From Cyprinodon diabolis (Eukaryota; Chordata; Actinopteri; Cyprinodontiformes; Cyprinodontidae), in assembly GCA_030533445.1 (NCBI GenBank), contig CM060068.1, positions 16,955,479 through 17,019,478 of the forward strand: a stretch of DNA of 64,000 nt, written 5' to 3'. The notes beneath the pieces are model-generated. The model had not been told where the DNA came from. It saw nothing but the letters and a program-made list of their open reading frames with translations, and ran no database searches. The position numbers and the translations under genes were made by a program. Positions 11,690 through 23,414 of the stretch are shown here, one piece after another (positions within the stretch are counted from its first letter, which is position 1; every line of letters begins with the position of its first letter).

Positions 11690-12459
11690 CCTGTCTTTGT
11701 CACCATTGGGCTACATTTATCCATCCTAAATGGCAGTCAGATATCCATGCCGGTGGTTTTGATCAGCAAGTCAATGAATTCCTCGATATAAGCATAAAAC
11801 TTGATGTCACCCATGTACAGGAGGGAGGTGATAAGGGCCCAATTTCTGATTATGTGACTAAGAGGATTCAGACCAATGCAGAACAGGAGAGAGGCCAGAG
11901 CATTTCCACAGTATATTCCACATTTGATGGAGATTTTTACAATTGGCTTGATGTTGGACTCAAGTCTGTTTTTTTACAGCCACATAGTATTTGCAATGAA
12001 GGCTCTTTCGGTGGTGTTGATCTTCTACAGGTTCACCCATTCCAGGATCAACAGGCTTTTTTGTCTGGTGTTGTAGTCTCAGTCAACTGTTAATCTTTGG
12101 CTTATCTGTTTTTTTTTTATTATTATTTATAACCAATGCATTTCTGCACCTCTGTCATGTGTTAGCATGGGTCCTGTTCTTTAGAAGTTGAGTCATTTTT
12201 CTGCTAGGGATTCATTGAGAGGAGTTTGCTTCTTCAGCCTGTAGGTGTGGATTATGTCTGCCTGATGATGTCCAAATTTTATACCTGGAATGTTCTGTTC
12301 TATAGCTGCATTGTTCACTGGACCTTGTTCAGGTATTGTTAGCATGGTCTGCACTTCAGTCTTTTTAGCCACTATGCATAATTGTTGTGATGCTTCTTTC
12401 TTCCAGATACCTTTCCAGTTTTGTTCAGTCTCCAGCCTTGGTGTGCTGATCATTACCAT
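11690..12459 (-). pseudogene. LINE reverse transcriptase fragment (R2/R4/NeSL-like)
   Basis: On the minus strand, 12459 to about 12193 encodes a region resembling the part before the RT fingers (RLETEQNWKGIWKKEAS, then ADIIHTYRLKK). After a gap with missing sequence, about 12055-11730 encodes the RT palm: ISIKCGIYCGNALASLLFCI and GLNPLSHII, then the active-site loop as YMGDIKFYAY. The expected loop is YMDD, so one catalytic Asp is replaced by Gly. The fingers between the two parts are missing or decayed. The family is the fish LINE type often annotated as R2-like pol. The copy is dead. Confidence 0.7.
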
Positions 12460-12551
12460 GCCACTAGGGGGTACATATTAGCTGGTTCAGTGAAGAACAG
12501 CCTTAGTTATAGGTATCTGTATTTCTTGATGATTATTTTACCAGATCTAAC

Positions 12552-13095
12552 TGTCATGATCTTGGCACCTTAGCTAGTTTTTTTTTTATTTTTTATTGTT
12601 GCTCTCTTCTGCTTTGCTCTGCCCTTACTCATTATCTCTCATCAGATCCAACTATACGCTGCTATTTAAGCCTCTGAACCCAAGCCTTTGGTACCAGATT
12701 ATTCTAGTTTTTTGCCAGTCTAACTCGAGAATTCCCTTTGCTTAGTTTCGCCTATTCCTGATCTATTTCTGCCCATGGACTTCTTGTTTTGGCCATCATT
12801 GTTTACTTTTTTTTGCCTGTTCTGTGTCTTTGTGCTGTTATCTGAATTCCGCCTGCTGTCAACCCTGGATATGTCTTGTGACCACGGCTTTGATTCACCC
12901 TTCTTGATCTTTTGGTTACTATGCATAATCTGACTGCTGCAAAATGCTTGTCCTCTTCTCTCCATGATCTCTGGTACCATCTCAGCAAAAAGCAACAGAG
13001 TTCCGCTAATTCCGCTAACTCAATACACAACCTTCTGTATATATCACTGTCTGTCTTGCCTGAATTATGGGTCCTATATTCTGAGCCCTCTGACA
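12552..13095 (+). mobile_element. Probable solo LTR of a gypsy-type retrotransposon
   Basis: The segment starts TGTCATGATCTTGGCACC and ends CCCTCTGACA, with the TG...CA form of LTRs. It has a TATA-like TATTTAAG near 12663, C/T-rich sequence typical of fish gypsy LTRs, and an end region (CTGAATTATGGGTCC) similar to the end of the gypsy LTR at 59.8 kb (CTGCATATTGGGTCTTCC). No internal domain adjoins it. The flanking 5-mers (CTAAC and GTACC) do not match, so no target duplication supports the ends. The minus-strand open frames crossing it have no recognisable content. Confidence 0.5.
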
Positions 13096-13372
13096 GTACC
13101 CTTTTGGAGTTCTGATAGATGATTTTGGCTTCCCACCTTCTCCACAACGGTAGACATTGGCTACTGTGGACCTTATTAACATTACCTTGGCCAAGTATCT
13201 CAAGTATCTCTAATGCTGTGCTGCATGTCAGCTCATATATACACTCTTTAGCACTAGGTAGGATTTCTACTCTGATCATAATAAAATTTCAGTAGAGATC
13301 ATACTTCATGCTATATTCACATCATCGAGGAGATCATCTGGGGGAATGTCACTTAACCTTGTTAGTTTATGT

Positions 13373-15288
13373 CAGTGTTGATAGACATGTTGTTTTCGTC
13401 AATGATGATGACGACAAAATATTTTGTTCATGCACCTTTTTTTCAGGACGATAAAGAAAACTGACGAGCAGAACGTGTATCTTTGATGACTAAAACATGA
13501 TGAGCCACATGTTTGAGTTTTCATCAATGAGACAAGACTAAATAAAACAATAACGGGTCCTCAGTCCGACATTTAAACTGCATCATCGTGCTGTAATCTG
13601 CTAAGCAGTATCACCCTTGGAAATGCATCATGTTTGATCCCGCAGCCCACCTGCCACGCAGCATTGCACATGCTGCAGGACCACAGATGGATCATGGCAG
13701 CAGCAGCAGGGTCTATGAAAATAGGCTGGAATGGTCTGGTACTGCGCATTCAACTCTGCCAAACTCTGCTCTCATCTTCCATCTGTGCTTGTGCAAAAAT
13801 GCATCTTTGCGCGCAGAGCTCTGAGTCTGCACTTCACACTCGACACTGATGGTTAGCTCTCAACAATATGGCTCTTCCCTTGCTACTCAATAAACTCAAT
13901 GTGGCTGATCATCTTCTGCCAAGCATTAAAAAACAACCTGTCTAACTATCAAGAATTAATTTTATCCAAATCACAAGAGGTGATGCTAAACATTCTTTAA
14001 TTTCTACCAAAAGGAATCCCTAAGTTACATCCAAATACAATATTTCATTGAATTCTTTTTATTTCTGGATAAAGAGCCCGAAGAAAGGGTACATTGATCT
14101 TTAAATATGTCTCTCTGATTGTTCTCGTTTCTATGTATTTCAGTATTAACGTAAATGTTTCCTTGAATTGTCATTAAAACATTTTCTCAGTTTCCTTTAA
14201 AGCTACAGTGTGTAATTTTCAGCGACATCTAACGTCCAGACTGCAGACCGCAGCAACATGAACATCTCCCCCCCACCGCTTCTCCCCCCCAACAGTACGG
14301 CGAGCGTTACGGGACAAAATGTCTTCCACGACGTCCGCATCACCTACCTTCTCAAGTGATGAGGTTTCTTTACATAGATAATTTTAAAAGATAGTATTTC
14401 ATTAGTCTGTGTGTTCAGTACCGTCTCAGTTCATCTCTCTCAACTTGCCGTAGTTACTTTCGAGCGTAATGGGCGATCTCGCAATCGCTAGTTTGTTGGC
14501 TCTGCGCTGCCGTAGCGCAAAGATGTCTGCCTCCATGGCTGCGAGACCCGCTCCTATGTAATTATAAATAACGAATTCTAAGGCAACGCAAATATTAAGG
14601 TTAAGAGGCTGAGCTCGTAGATAATGATAAATAACATAGTTATGTATAATATGTTACATTTCTGACTGTATATCCCTGTAATTATTACACACTGTAGCTT
14701 TAAATATTTCAACATTTTAGTTACCAAGGGGTAAATAAAGAAATAAAGCCAAAATTACCAAAGCAAAAAGACGAAGGTTTTTGTTCTTTGCTTTCTTGGA
14801 GCAATGAAGATTTTATTGATATTTGTCTAATTCATAATTCATTGTAGATTTATTGTATATTTTGTTAGCTTGTCTGTCTGCTATATTAACCAATATGATG
14901 AGTTGAACTAGATCTGCTATTTTCACAACATTTGTGAGACACTTTTATAAAGTAGGGCATTAATTCATAAAAAAGTTTATTTGAATTCTATAAATCACTT
15001 TTCTGCCCAATAGCAATGATAAACTGCACAGCAGCATTCTATACCCAGCTATTGTAGTATCTATGCTAGAGCTGTCAGTCTGGTAAAGAATCTGGTTGTT
15101 ATTCGAAATTGTAAAGGCTAACTTTTTTTTCCAATATAAAACTGACAAAAACTAAACTAAAACCTTTTAAAGTTTTAGTTGACAAAAACTATCACATATC
15201 ATAATGACTGAAATGCGACTTAAACTAATAACACTTTTCGTCCTAAAGACCGAAACTAAATCTAAGATAGCTGTCAAAAACAACACTG
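13373..15288. mobile_element. Probable hAT-like element, interrupted by a TTAA element
   Basis: The left end CAGTGTTG and right end CAACACTG are inverted 8-mers of hAT form. The internal ends hold the ACAAAAACTA- and GACGAAAA-rich sequence that I associate with an abundant fish hAT family. The flanking 8-mers (GTTTATGT and GTTGACAG) agree at only some positions, so the target duplication is eroded or the ends are slightly wrong. A complete TTAA-flanked miniature element sits inside at 14201-14699. Confidence 0.5.
14201..14699. mobile_element. TTAA-flanked miniature element (MITE)
   Basis: The ends AGCTACAGTGTGTAAT and ATTACACACTGTAGCT are perfect inverted repeats, flanked on each side by TTAA (14197-14200 and 14700-14703). 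TTAA duplications are typical of piggyBac-type and Kolobok-type elements. The 499-bp body is non-coding and less AT-rich than its surroundings. Confidence 0.88.
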
Positions 15289-15394
15289 GTTGACAGCTCT
15301 AAAAATATCAGCGGTTCTCCCATTCAGTTGTTCATTGTTGGAGCTTAGTACCCAATATCAGTGGGGTTGATGTTGGCAACCTTTTTAGCCTTGT

Positions 15395-15665
15395 GTCTTG
15401 ACTCCCCATTGGCATAGCTTTCATGTGTTGGATCTCGAAGCACTTTACAGTACATGTAAAAGCAATTGTTTGTAGAGTCCCAAGATATTTAGCTGTCAGA
15501 TTAGTGCATGGGTGTTGAAGCATTAATGTTTCCCTACCATAAGTAGGCAATGCGGGTTATGTCTCTTGCCCAAGGACACATTGACACTGAAGGCCGGAGC
15601 TTGAACCATCAACTCCCTGGTTACAGGGCAAACTCCTTTATCCAGCGCCACTCTTGCCCCAAATC
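15395..15665 (-). repeat. Decayed tRNA-derived SINE-like repeat
   Basis: Read on the minus strand, about 15660-15580 has an A-box-like stretch (AGTGGCGCTGGATAAAGGAG) and a B-box-like stretch (GATGGTTCAAGCTCC) at tRNA-like spacing, followed by the GTGTCCTTGGGCAAGAG phrase common in fish repeats. It does not fold as a true tRNA gene. Confidence 0.45.
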
Positions 15666-18389
15666 CATATAGTTTATATTCACAGCAAGATCTCTGATGT
15701 TGGAACAACAACTCCTTAAAACAGTACACTATATAAATTCTGAATCCCAACATTGGTTTAGGTTTGTGTCAAAAGTGCCTGTGTGTTTTTTGAAGCATGT
15801 ATTTGGCACTGATCATGTATAAACTGTTGCAAATTTATTGAGATGTTCTTAGTTGTAAATTTGTTTCTCTTAGTATCTGCACATGGGTGGGCTGGAAATT
15901 AAAGATCTTAAAACACATTTCCCTCCGTCTTAGTACATGGTTGAATCAATTTTTTTTACAAAGCTCAATATCTTACATTTTAACCTATACATCACGTTAA
16001 AGGTTGTATTAAAAATTGGTTTCTAAACTTTATACTTATACACTCACTGACTGTAGATGACAAGCTACTTTGAGATACTGAGTCATCAACTGTTTAACAT
16101 ACTGCAGACAATGCAGGAACAGACATGAAGCACAAATGAATCTTCACATTATTTAAAGCCAACAGTTGTTCCATAAAATCTCTCCATTTTGTTTGATGGA
16201 TTCCACTGTTTCCTTCAATACTGGAAGCTGGCAGTGTCAATGAGATGAATAGAATTTACTTCACCAACATTTTCTTGAGTGGGGAAATAGTTTTTTTGGT
16301 GATAATAACCATTTTCATCCAAGTAGTAATTGATTGAGGCACTGGATATTAATTATTTGAAAATATCCAATTGCTGCGGTTAATAAATTAAGACTGTTAA
16401 AAGAAACGGTGCAGAATTCATTTGGTCAAGAAGGACATGACGTTTTTTTTTTTTTTTTTTTTTTATGAGTTGGTTTGAAAAAGGCAGCTTGTGATAAGGC
16501 AGATAATGCAAATTGCATATTTATCATATTGACAGGTAATTAGGATGATGGCTCCCATATATTTCTAGCAGATAGCTAGTAGAAACAACCTAAATGCATC
16601 TATCACTTTCTCTGACACAAAAGTCAGTATTCTTTGTATAAACATTAATATAAAACATGGTTGCAAGAATACTAAAGTGGCCCTGAGCCACATTTCAATC
16701 AATTTTAATTTGAGAAATATCTTTATCATTATTACATAGACAGTGCATTGTCAAGATTTGTGGTCACAGACAACAACTTTATCAATAATCCCTTGTGTCA
16801 TTATTGAGTGCTTATAAAACTGGCAGGTCTCCAAGGTTTATAGGCTCCAGCCAGTGAAACTAGTAAAAGGTCATCTTAATCTCTAGTAACTGATTGAATT
16901 AAATAAACTTGGAAATGTCACTTACATAAGTAAACAGTGTCAATAGATTTTTATGGCTAAAGGACTACTGAGGCATAAGAACCTTTTTAAAATCAGGCTA
17001 AAATGCTGTTTATGTATATATATGTGTAGATATTTTCTGTATGGCACACTGGAAACAGTGTTTGAGGTCAGATTGATCCATTGTCCTCTATTGTCCTCCA
17101 GATGAGCTGTGGTTGGTAAGTATGAGTTACAAGCAACTGCCTCTGATGGTAATCATGGCCTAGATTATTGTCCATCTGTTGAGGAGCTTAATAAGCATCA
17201 CAAACAATAACTAGATGACTGTTCATAATGATGGCATGGTCCAATAACACTAACCTCTCACTGCCCTCTAAGCTCCTGTTGCTTACCAACATTGCAAGTG
17301 GCTCTATCCATATGGTTTAACAGAAATTAGCATTCAAACCCATACTTATGCAAACACTCTGAACACCTTGTGACAGTTTTTCACTTAAGATAGCTTCCAG
17401 CTGTCAATGTCTGTTCTGAGTTTGCATAACTTAATTGCATCGTGTATCTAGTATATTTCAAATTAGTAGGCGGATAATAGGTATGATCGGCACACTGTGA
17501 ATACCCCAGTTTCACCTCACTCCTATACAATCTGTAGTGACAGCACATGACCTCAGTAAACAGACTGTATGAAACCAGTTAAACAGCAAGTGACAGAATG
17601 ACAAGCTCCGCCTGATAACAAAAACCAAATATTTGATAAGTACAACTCAGTTTAATAAAGATAATGACAGCTACTGAATCTGCTTTAAAGAACTATGACA
17701 ATAATTGTATTTTTTAGCGATTCAATTGTGCCTTGCAAAATTATTGGAGTAATTTATTATGACAAACCAACACAATGCAAGTAGAGGTGTGAAGTATAAG
17801 TAATGACCATGCAGTTTTACATTAGTTTACTTTTACCTAGTAATAAATATGTTATTTGTGAAGGGTAATTTTATCCTGCCTTCCTTAAACTATATTTTCT
17901 GAAAGCCCTTTTGGCTGCATTTAAGTGCATTTAAAGTTCACGCAGTTTAAAATGAGGGCACCACAATAACTATTTAGCAAGCAAGTTTTGGTTTTTATTA
18001 GTACTTGCATTTTAATCACTTTTGAGTTGTTAATTAATATTTAAAAAGTTCTTGCTAGATTTGGCTTCATGGGTAGTGGTTTTGTTAGCTATATTTGCTG
18101 TGATAACAGGGTAAGAAGTAGTTTTAATATGTTTTTACGCAAGAAAGTACATATCAGGCTAAAGCGAAACAAACATAGTTGCACTGGTGGATGTACCTGT
18201 AGACTGGGATTCAGTCTGTGCTTGTCTGGAATACCCTCTATTTCTTTTTGACAAATGAGCAATAGGACGTGATTCATGTTTTGTGGATGAGAAAGGTGTT
18301 TTCATGTTCCTCCCCAACCAACTTTGGCAAGTTTTTATATGTTAAGAAACAAGCAAACCGTTGTGAAACAAACAAATAAGCTAGAAAGG
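15666..18389. other. Non-coding intronic stretch
   Basis: AT-rich with a poly-T run at about 16444-16464. I found no coding similarity, RNA gene or bounded element here. Confidence 0.5.
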
Positions 18390-18640
18390 GGTCCTATTAT
18401 TATTGTGTGTCCTTTGGTTGCTCTCATAGAAAACCAAGTGGTTGAGGCTGAAAAGCTAGGCATTACTGCTGCAAAACTCAAAGACAATGTCCTCAGCTGT
18501 GATTACCAGCAGATATTTGGGAGCCCAGACTCCTGGCAACTAAACTCTAAACAGAGAGACATGTCTTTATCAGCGTTGTATCAGGGTAAATATGGTTGGA
18601 GTTGTCATGGATGAATTCCAAACCACATACAAATTAAATA
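18390..18640 (+). pseudogene. Fragment of a RecQ-type DEAH-box helicase
   Basis: The frame at 18390 reads GPIIIVCPLVALIENQVVEA, which fits helicase motif Ia of RecQ-like proteins (consensus IVVSPLVALIEDQV). KLGITAAKLKDN and YQQIFGSPDSW follow in the expected order. After a shift to another frame near 18595, the sequence encodes GVVMDEF, a worn motif II (VVVDEAH-like). Motif I (Walker A) and everything after motif II are absent. Similar RecQ-like genes occur in many copies in some fish genomes, so this may be a passenger of a transposon rather than a retrocopy of blm or recql. The source is not resolved. Confidence 0.7.
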
Positions 18641-18674
18641 TAAAACTTGTCAGTGCATCAACCATCAAGACCTT

Positions 18675-19110
18675 TTAATTCAATTCAGTTTATTTATATA
18701 GCACCAATTCACAACACGTCATCTATAGGCAGTTGCAGTTCACCAGATCATAAAGTCAAATTGATTCAAATTTTTCTGTCTAAGGAAAACCAGTTGATTG
18801 CATCGACTCATTGACTCAATTGCAACCCATCACACTAAGCATGCTTGTAGCGACAGTGGAGTGGAAAAACTCCCTTTTAACAGAAAGAAACTTCCAGCAG
18901 AACCATGCTCAGTGTGAGCGGCCATCTAACGAGGCCGACTGGGGTTCAAGGAGACAGAAGCAGAGATACAAAAAGCAACTATAAATTGCGGCCCCGTCCA
19001 GGAAATACACAGCCAGGCAGATGAGCTCTGAGCCAACTCCCATGTCAGAGGATGAAGAGAGATTCAGGCCTTTTGGCCTATCCTACATTCCCGGAATTAG
19101 AACTATACAC
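18675..19110 (+). repeat. Teleost interspersed repeat (TTTATATAGC type)
   Basis: The sequence opens with ATTCAGTTTATTTATATAGC and CACCAATTCACAACACG. It later has AGTGGAAAAACTCCCTTTTAA and GCAGAACCATGCTCAGTGTG, then GGCCATCTAACGAGGCCGAC. This ordered set of phrases is a frequent dispersed repeat of fish genomes. I do not assign it to a class. Confidence 0.6.
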
Positions 19111-22100
19111 GGGAAAAAAAATCTAGTTTTTATAATGCATTTATCTGTAACAAACCTCCAAAAAATGTTAAAAGTGCTGAAACCTTAAGTTGCTTATTGT
19201 GTTTTCCTTTTATTTATTGTTCATATACAGCAATTTGAATTGTCCCATTACAGAAATATTCCAATACAAATTAACTTGCCTTGCCTTTTGTTTATTTTAA
19301 GGATACAGGTAGAACTTAACTTCTGCCATTGATTTCACTGCTGTCAGATTGTGTATATACACCCATATATACATACAGTATAATACCATAATATATTATT
19401 TAAATATATTTCCAGTCATGAACAACCATAAAAATTACATCATCAAGGTTGAGCTTCTCCACAATTTACATATCAGTCCATAAAAGCTAAAAAAAAAAAA
19501 AAGAAAAAGAACATTTTAAGAAAAACTGATTTACTAAACTCCCTTTCCCTATATCAACTATCTCTACAAGTAGTTGCATTCACTGTAGGAGCTAAAGACC
19601 ACGGTGTAAGAACTAAGAGGCTTCATCACCTTGCTGAAAGCCGCCCCCAAGGGAAGTGGATGATGAGTGGAAGTGTGAACTTGCAGACTTTCGTTCTGCC
19701 TCCGGCCTGTTTCCAGCCAGTCTGGGGATGAAAACCGTTAACCCCCCCACAAACCTTCTTTTCTTGCCCTGCCCTCTATCTATTTTTTTTTCTCCACCTC
19801 TTTTTCCCCTCCCATATCTCGTCCTACCTATTTTGTCTTCTGTCACTCTTTATTTCATGGCATGGTTTGGAGACCTCAATTCTATGATATTTAGAAAATC
19901 GAAATCTTAAACTATTCAAATAGGATTATTTTCTCATTCAATAAAAATAAAAGAAATAAGTCACAGACCTATTGTTCATGCACCTAGAGCATGAGCGTTT
20001 CCTTCCCCTGTGTGTGGTCCTACACATGAATCATAATCTTCTCTCTAAACAGTTGCCATCAATTATCCCGGCTGCTACTGCTAACTTTTTTCCTGCCTCC
20101 CATTTTTCCCTATTAAAAGAAATCCTTTTTCCTCCTTCCCTGCTCAGACTGAATTTCTCTGGTTTTGTCCCGGGCATATGATTTCTTAGAAAACCTAGAA
20201 ATGTCACAGATGAACATATAAATAAATACATGTCTATCTCTGTTGTGAGGATGTGCATTTATTTTGCATATTATATTTTTGTGTGATGGGCTGACTCTCC
20301 AAAGTCTGGTACAACTATAAATTCACTCAGGATTATCCATAACAAAAAAAATTAACCCCAAAACATTTTAAGCGGATATCTATGTTGGCATCATATGACA
20401 GAATTAAAATGGATAAATATACCCATTTTAAATGCAAATGTGTTTTGTTCTTCAAAATCATAAATGACCAATATATCTGAAGATTGATGTTTATTAGGTT
20501 TATTGAAATGAAATGAGGCGATATTTTGGCAAAAACAGACCTATAAGCAAATTCCTTTGTGTCAGATTATGGTGGTGTCCATTCATCTAAATACAACAAT
20601 TATATCGACATTACTCACCAAAGTAAAAAAAAAAAAAAAAAGAGCATTTCTATAGAAACTTCCATGGTCCTGCCACTTAAAGGAATAAGAAAAATATATA
20701 TCATCTAACTCCACAGAGCATGTTGGCAATATTTAACCCAAGATGCTGAATAGAATTTAAGAATCTGAGCTAATATTTTCAGTCTCTGTAGGAATCTCAG
20801 CACCTTTTACTGCCTAGAGGCACTGCTCATGGGCAAAGCTTTTAAAAATACAGAAATACGAGTTGCTAAAGCTCCAATAAACGAAAGCATATACAAACCC
20901 TTGTTGGGAGCATATTTGAAAGCAAATTCACTATTTTATCATTTCTCTCCTTTTGCTTTTTTTTCTCAGACACTTTTTGTTAAACAGTAATTGTCATTCA
21001 AGTGTTTTATCTTTGTAAAATGTAAGAAGTAGAAAATAACAGTTCTATTTTGTAAAAATAACAGCAGTTTGAAAATAGATGACATGGAATTAGAATTCCA
21101 TGTCATCTATTTTCTAAAACATTTTTATCTTTTTAGAGCCGTTGCACACCCCATAATAGAAAATATATAGAACATTTCCAATGTCAACAGATATGACCTT
21201 GTTTCGGTTTTGGACATGCTCCAACTGAAGATAGCTATGGCTATACTGCTGTCCTTGTCACTTCTTCCTGTGTGTATTTGGAGCAGAACCCCTCATCTCA
21301 TCATGACCCTGATCATCATAATTTAATTTAGTATAAAGTGGATGTCCATGCATGGACAAAGTTATGGCTGAAAAAATGTCGAGTTTGGAAACTAGCTTAA
21401 AAAAATACGGAAATCAAAGGTCAGGATTTTATTTATTTTAGGTTCTATTCAAGAAGAGAGAAAACAAAATCTTAATAAATATAACAATATAAGCATTATT
21501 GAAAAGTAGGAATTTGTAATCCAAAAATAAAAGGAAATATATGAAGTTTGAGCAATTCTTATGTTATGCAAGTCAGTACTTACTTCTTTTGATTCATTTA
21601 ATTTGACCCTATTGCCTTTTCATAAGCATTTTCCAATGGATTTCTTCACTGTCAACTACAATTTGCATTATGTTCGAGATATCAGTTTCAGTACAAACCG
21701 TTCATCACACGTCACATACATGGGGGGGCAGGGGGAACAATATACTGAGGCCATGCATGCCGCAGAATGCTGCCATTGGAGTGTTCTTAACCATGAGGCA
21801 GATACATCAGGTATCCTCCAAATCCAAACAGGAGAAATCTGAAAATAAAATCTGAAAATCCATCTTCGACATCCTCCACTGACAACATTGTAAAACACAC
21901 CATCCATGTTGTATCCCACAAAGTATGTCCTGGCAGGACACGAAGAGTCCCGTTTCCCTGTCTTCCAGTTGAGAAAATTTCATTGAGAGAACAGCTGACC
22001 AGATCCATTGTTTTAATTCGGGTGATATGAAGAGAGGGCTCAGAAAAGACAAGACACAGAAAAGCAGGGACAGAGCAAGGAGTTGCAGAGCAGCAGGAAA

Positions 22101-22522
22101 ATGTGACTTTTCGAGAATAACTACTATTCATGTAAGTGACAGGTTTTGGCAAAAACAGGAACAAGTCTACCCAAGGCAATTTGAAGTTATTTACAGATCC
22201 TAAAAAAAAATGGAAGTTTAAGCTTTCCTGAGATGACAAACATTTGGCAATCAAAAAAGAACTGAAAAGGATATGATTATTTAAATGTTGGTAATCTGCA
22301 TAGAGTAGTAAGGAGAAAAAAAGATTTGGGAAATTTATCACATTCAGTCAGCCGGTGGGGCAGTACCAAAAGCTGTTCTTTTAACTTTGTAAGGCACACC
22401 TTCCCCAAAACCTCCCACTACGATGACAGAGACTTCTGACTGCGCTGTTATTGACTGTCATTAACTACTGTAAGAGCATTATTTTTTCTATATGAAAGAT
22501 TTACAGCACTGTATTACAATAC
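19111..22522. other. Non-coding intronic stretch
   Basis: AT-rich sequence with several poly-A runs and one striking palindrome (listed separately). The open frames on both strands near 21.6-22.3 kb have no recognisable content and overlap each other in several frames, so I treat them as chance. Confidence 0.5.
21071..21114. repeat. Perfect 21-bp inverted repeat, 2-bp spacer
   Basis: The left arm 21071-21091 (GAAAATAGATGACATGGAAT plus T) is matched exactly by the right arm 21094-21114, with only AG between. No target duplication or larger element is evident around it. Confidence 0.95.
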
Positions 22523-22526
22523 TTAA

Positions 22527-22798
22527 AGGTAAAGTGGAGGATTGTCATGAATTTCTGAAAGGACCTACCCTTTCTCCTTGTGCACACTCTGTTTAAAAGT
22601 TGTTGTTTGCATTGCTCATACAAGCTTACTTTCCAAAAGAAGATTTGAAATTTCCACTATGTCAGACTCACCACCGGTAAGTGGAAATGGGGAAGAGCAT
22701 GTAACTCGGCTTTAAACATATCACAAGAATGATTGAAAAATAGCACGACCACTTATTTTGATGATCCATCTGGATAAAGAACATCCTCCACCAAACCT
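22527..22798. mobile_element. TTAA-flanked miniature element, copy 1 of a two-copy family
   Basis: TTAA stands on each side (22523-22526 and 22799-22802). The ends AGGTAAAGTGGAGGATTG and CATCCTCCACCAAACCT are imperfect inverted repeats. The body matches a second copy at 33137-35098: both contain a CTCTGTTTAAAAGTTG-like phrase, TTGCATYGCTCRTACAAGCTTAC and AAACATATCA. This copy lacks about 100 bp present near the left end of the other. Confidence 0.82.
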
Positions 22799-23377
22799 TT
22801 AAGTAAGGATGAAAAGAATACTTACAAAGTATACTCAAGTAACGGTAACACTACATCAAGCAAGAGTAAAAAGTAGCCATATGAGAAATTACTCATGTAC
22901 CCTGTTCTCCGGCTGCCGCCCGGAGTCTGGGGCCTGGAGGAAGAGCAAGCCACCTGGTCCGTGGTTTTGGCTGGGGCCGGCTGAGGGGCCTAGGTGGCCT
23001 GCCGGTGGCGGGGCTGTCACCTCTGCCCTCCCCAAAGAAGGTTGGATGGAGGGGCATGAAGTGCCTGGTTGAAGTGTTTTTTTTTTTCTTGGGGGGAGCA
23101 GTTCTGGTCGGGTGGCCTGCGCGGGATGGGTGGGCCCCGGTCCCGGGGGGGCTCTTGCTGGGGGTGGTCCGGTCCGTGTGCGGGGTGGGGGGCCGGGCCT
23201 GAAGCACGAATGAGATGGGTTGGTGTGGCGGTGTCGTCGCTACCCTCCCCCTACATCCGGATTTTAGGCTCACTTATTGGGTCATCCGATAGTCCCTGGA
23301 CCAACCATCGGGGTCACCGGGTTTTTGGTCCTGGGATGGAGTGTTATGTGTGAATGTGTGTCCGCGTTGTTATTTTC

Positions 23378-23383
<6 letters not shown>

Positions 23384-23413
<30 letters not shown>
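23384..23413. repeat. (ATT)n microsatellite
   Basis: About ten ATT units inside the G-rich retro-insertion, separating two G-rich blocks. Confidence 0.9.

Positions 23414-23414
<1 letters not shown>

Noticed and set aside
12803..13279. 158-codon minus-strand frame.
   Set aside because: No recognisable content; it overlaps a probable LTR and competing frames.
21787..22341. 184-codon minus-strand frame with hydrophobic stretches.
   Set aside because: Composition follows AT-rich DNA, two other frames overlap it, and no domain or splice context is evident.
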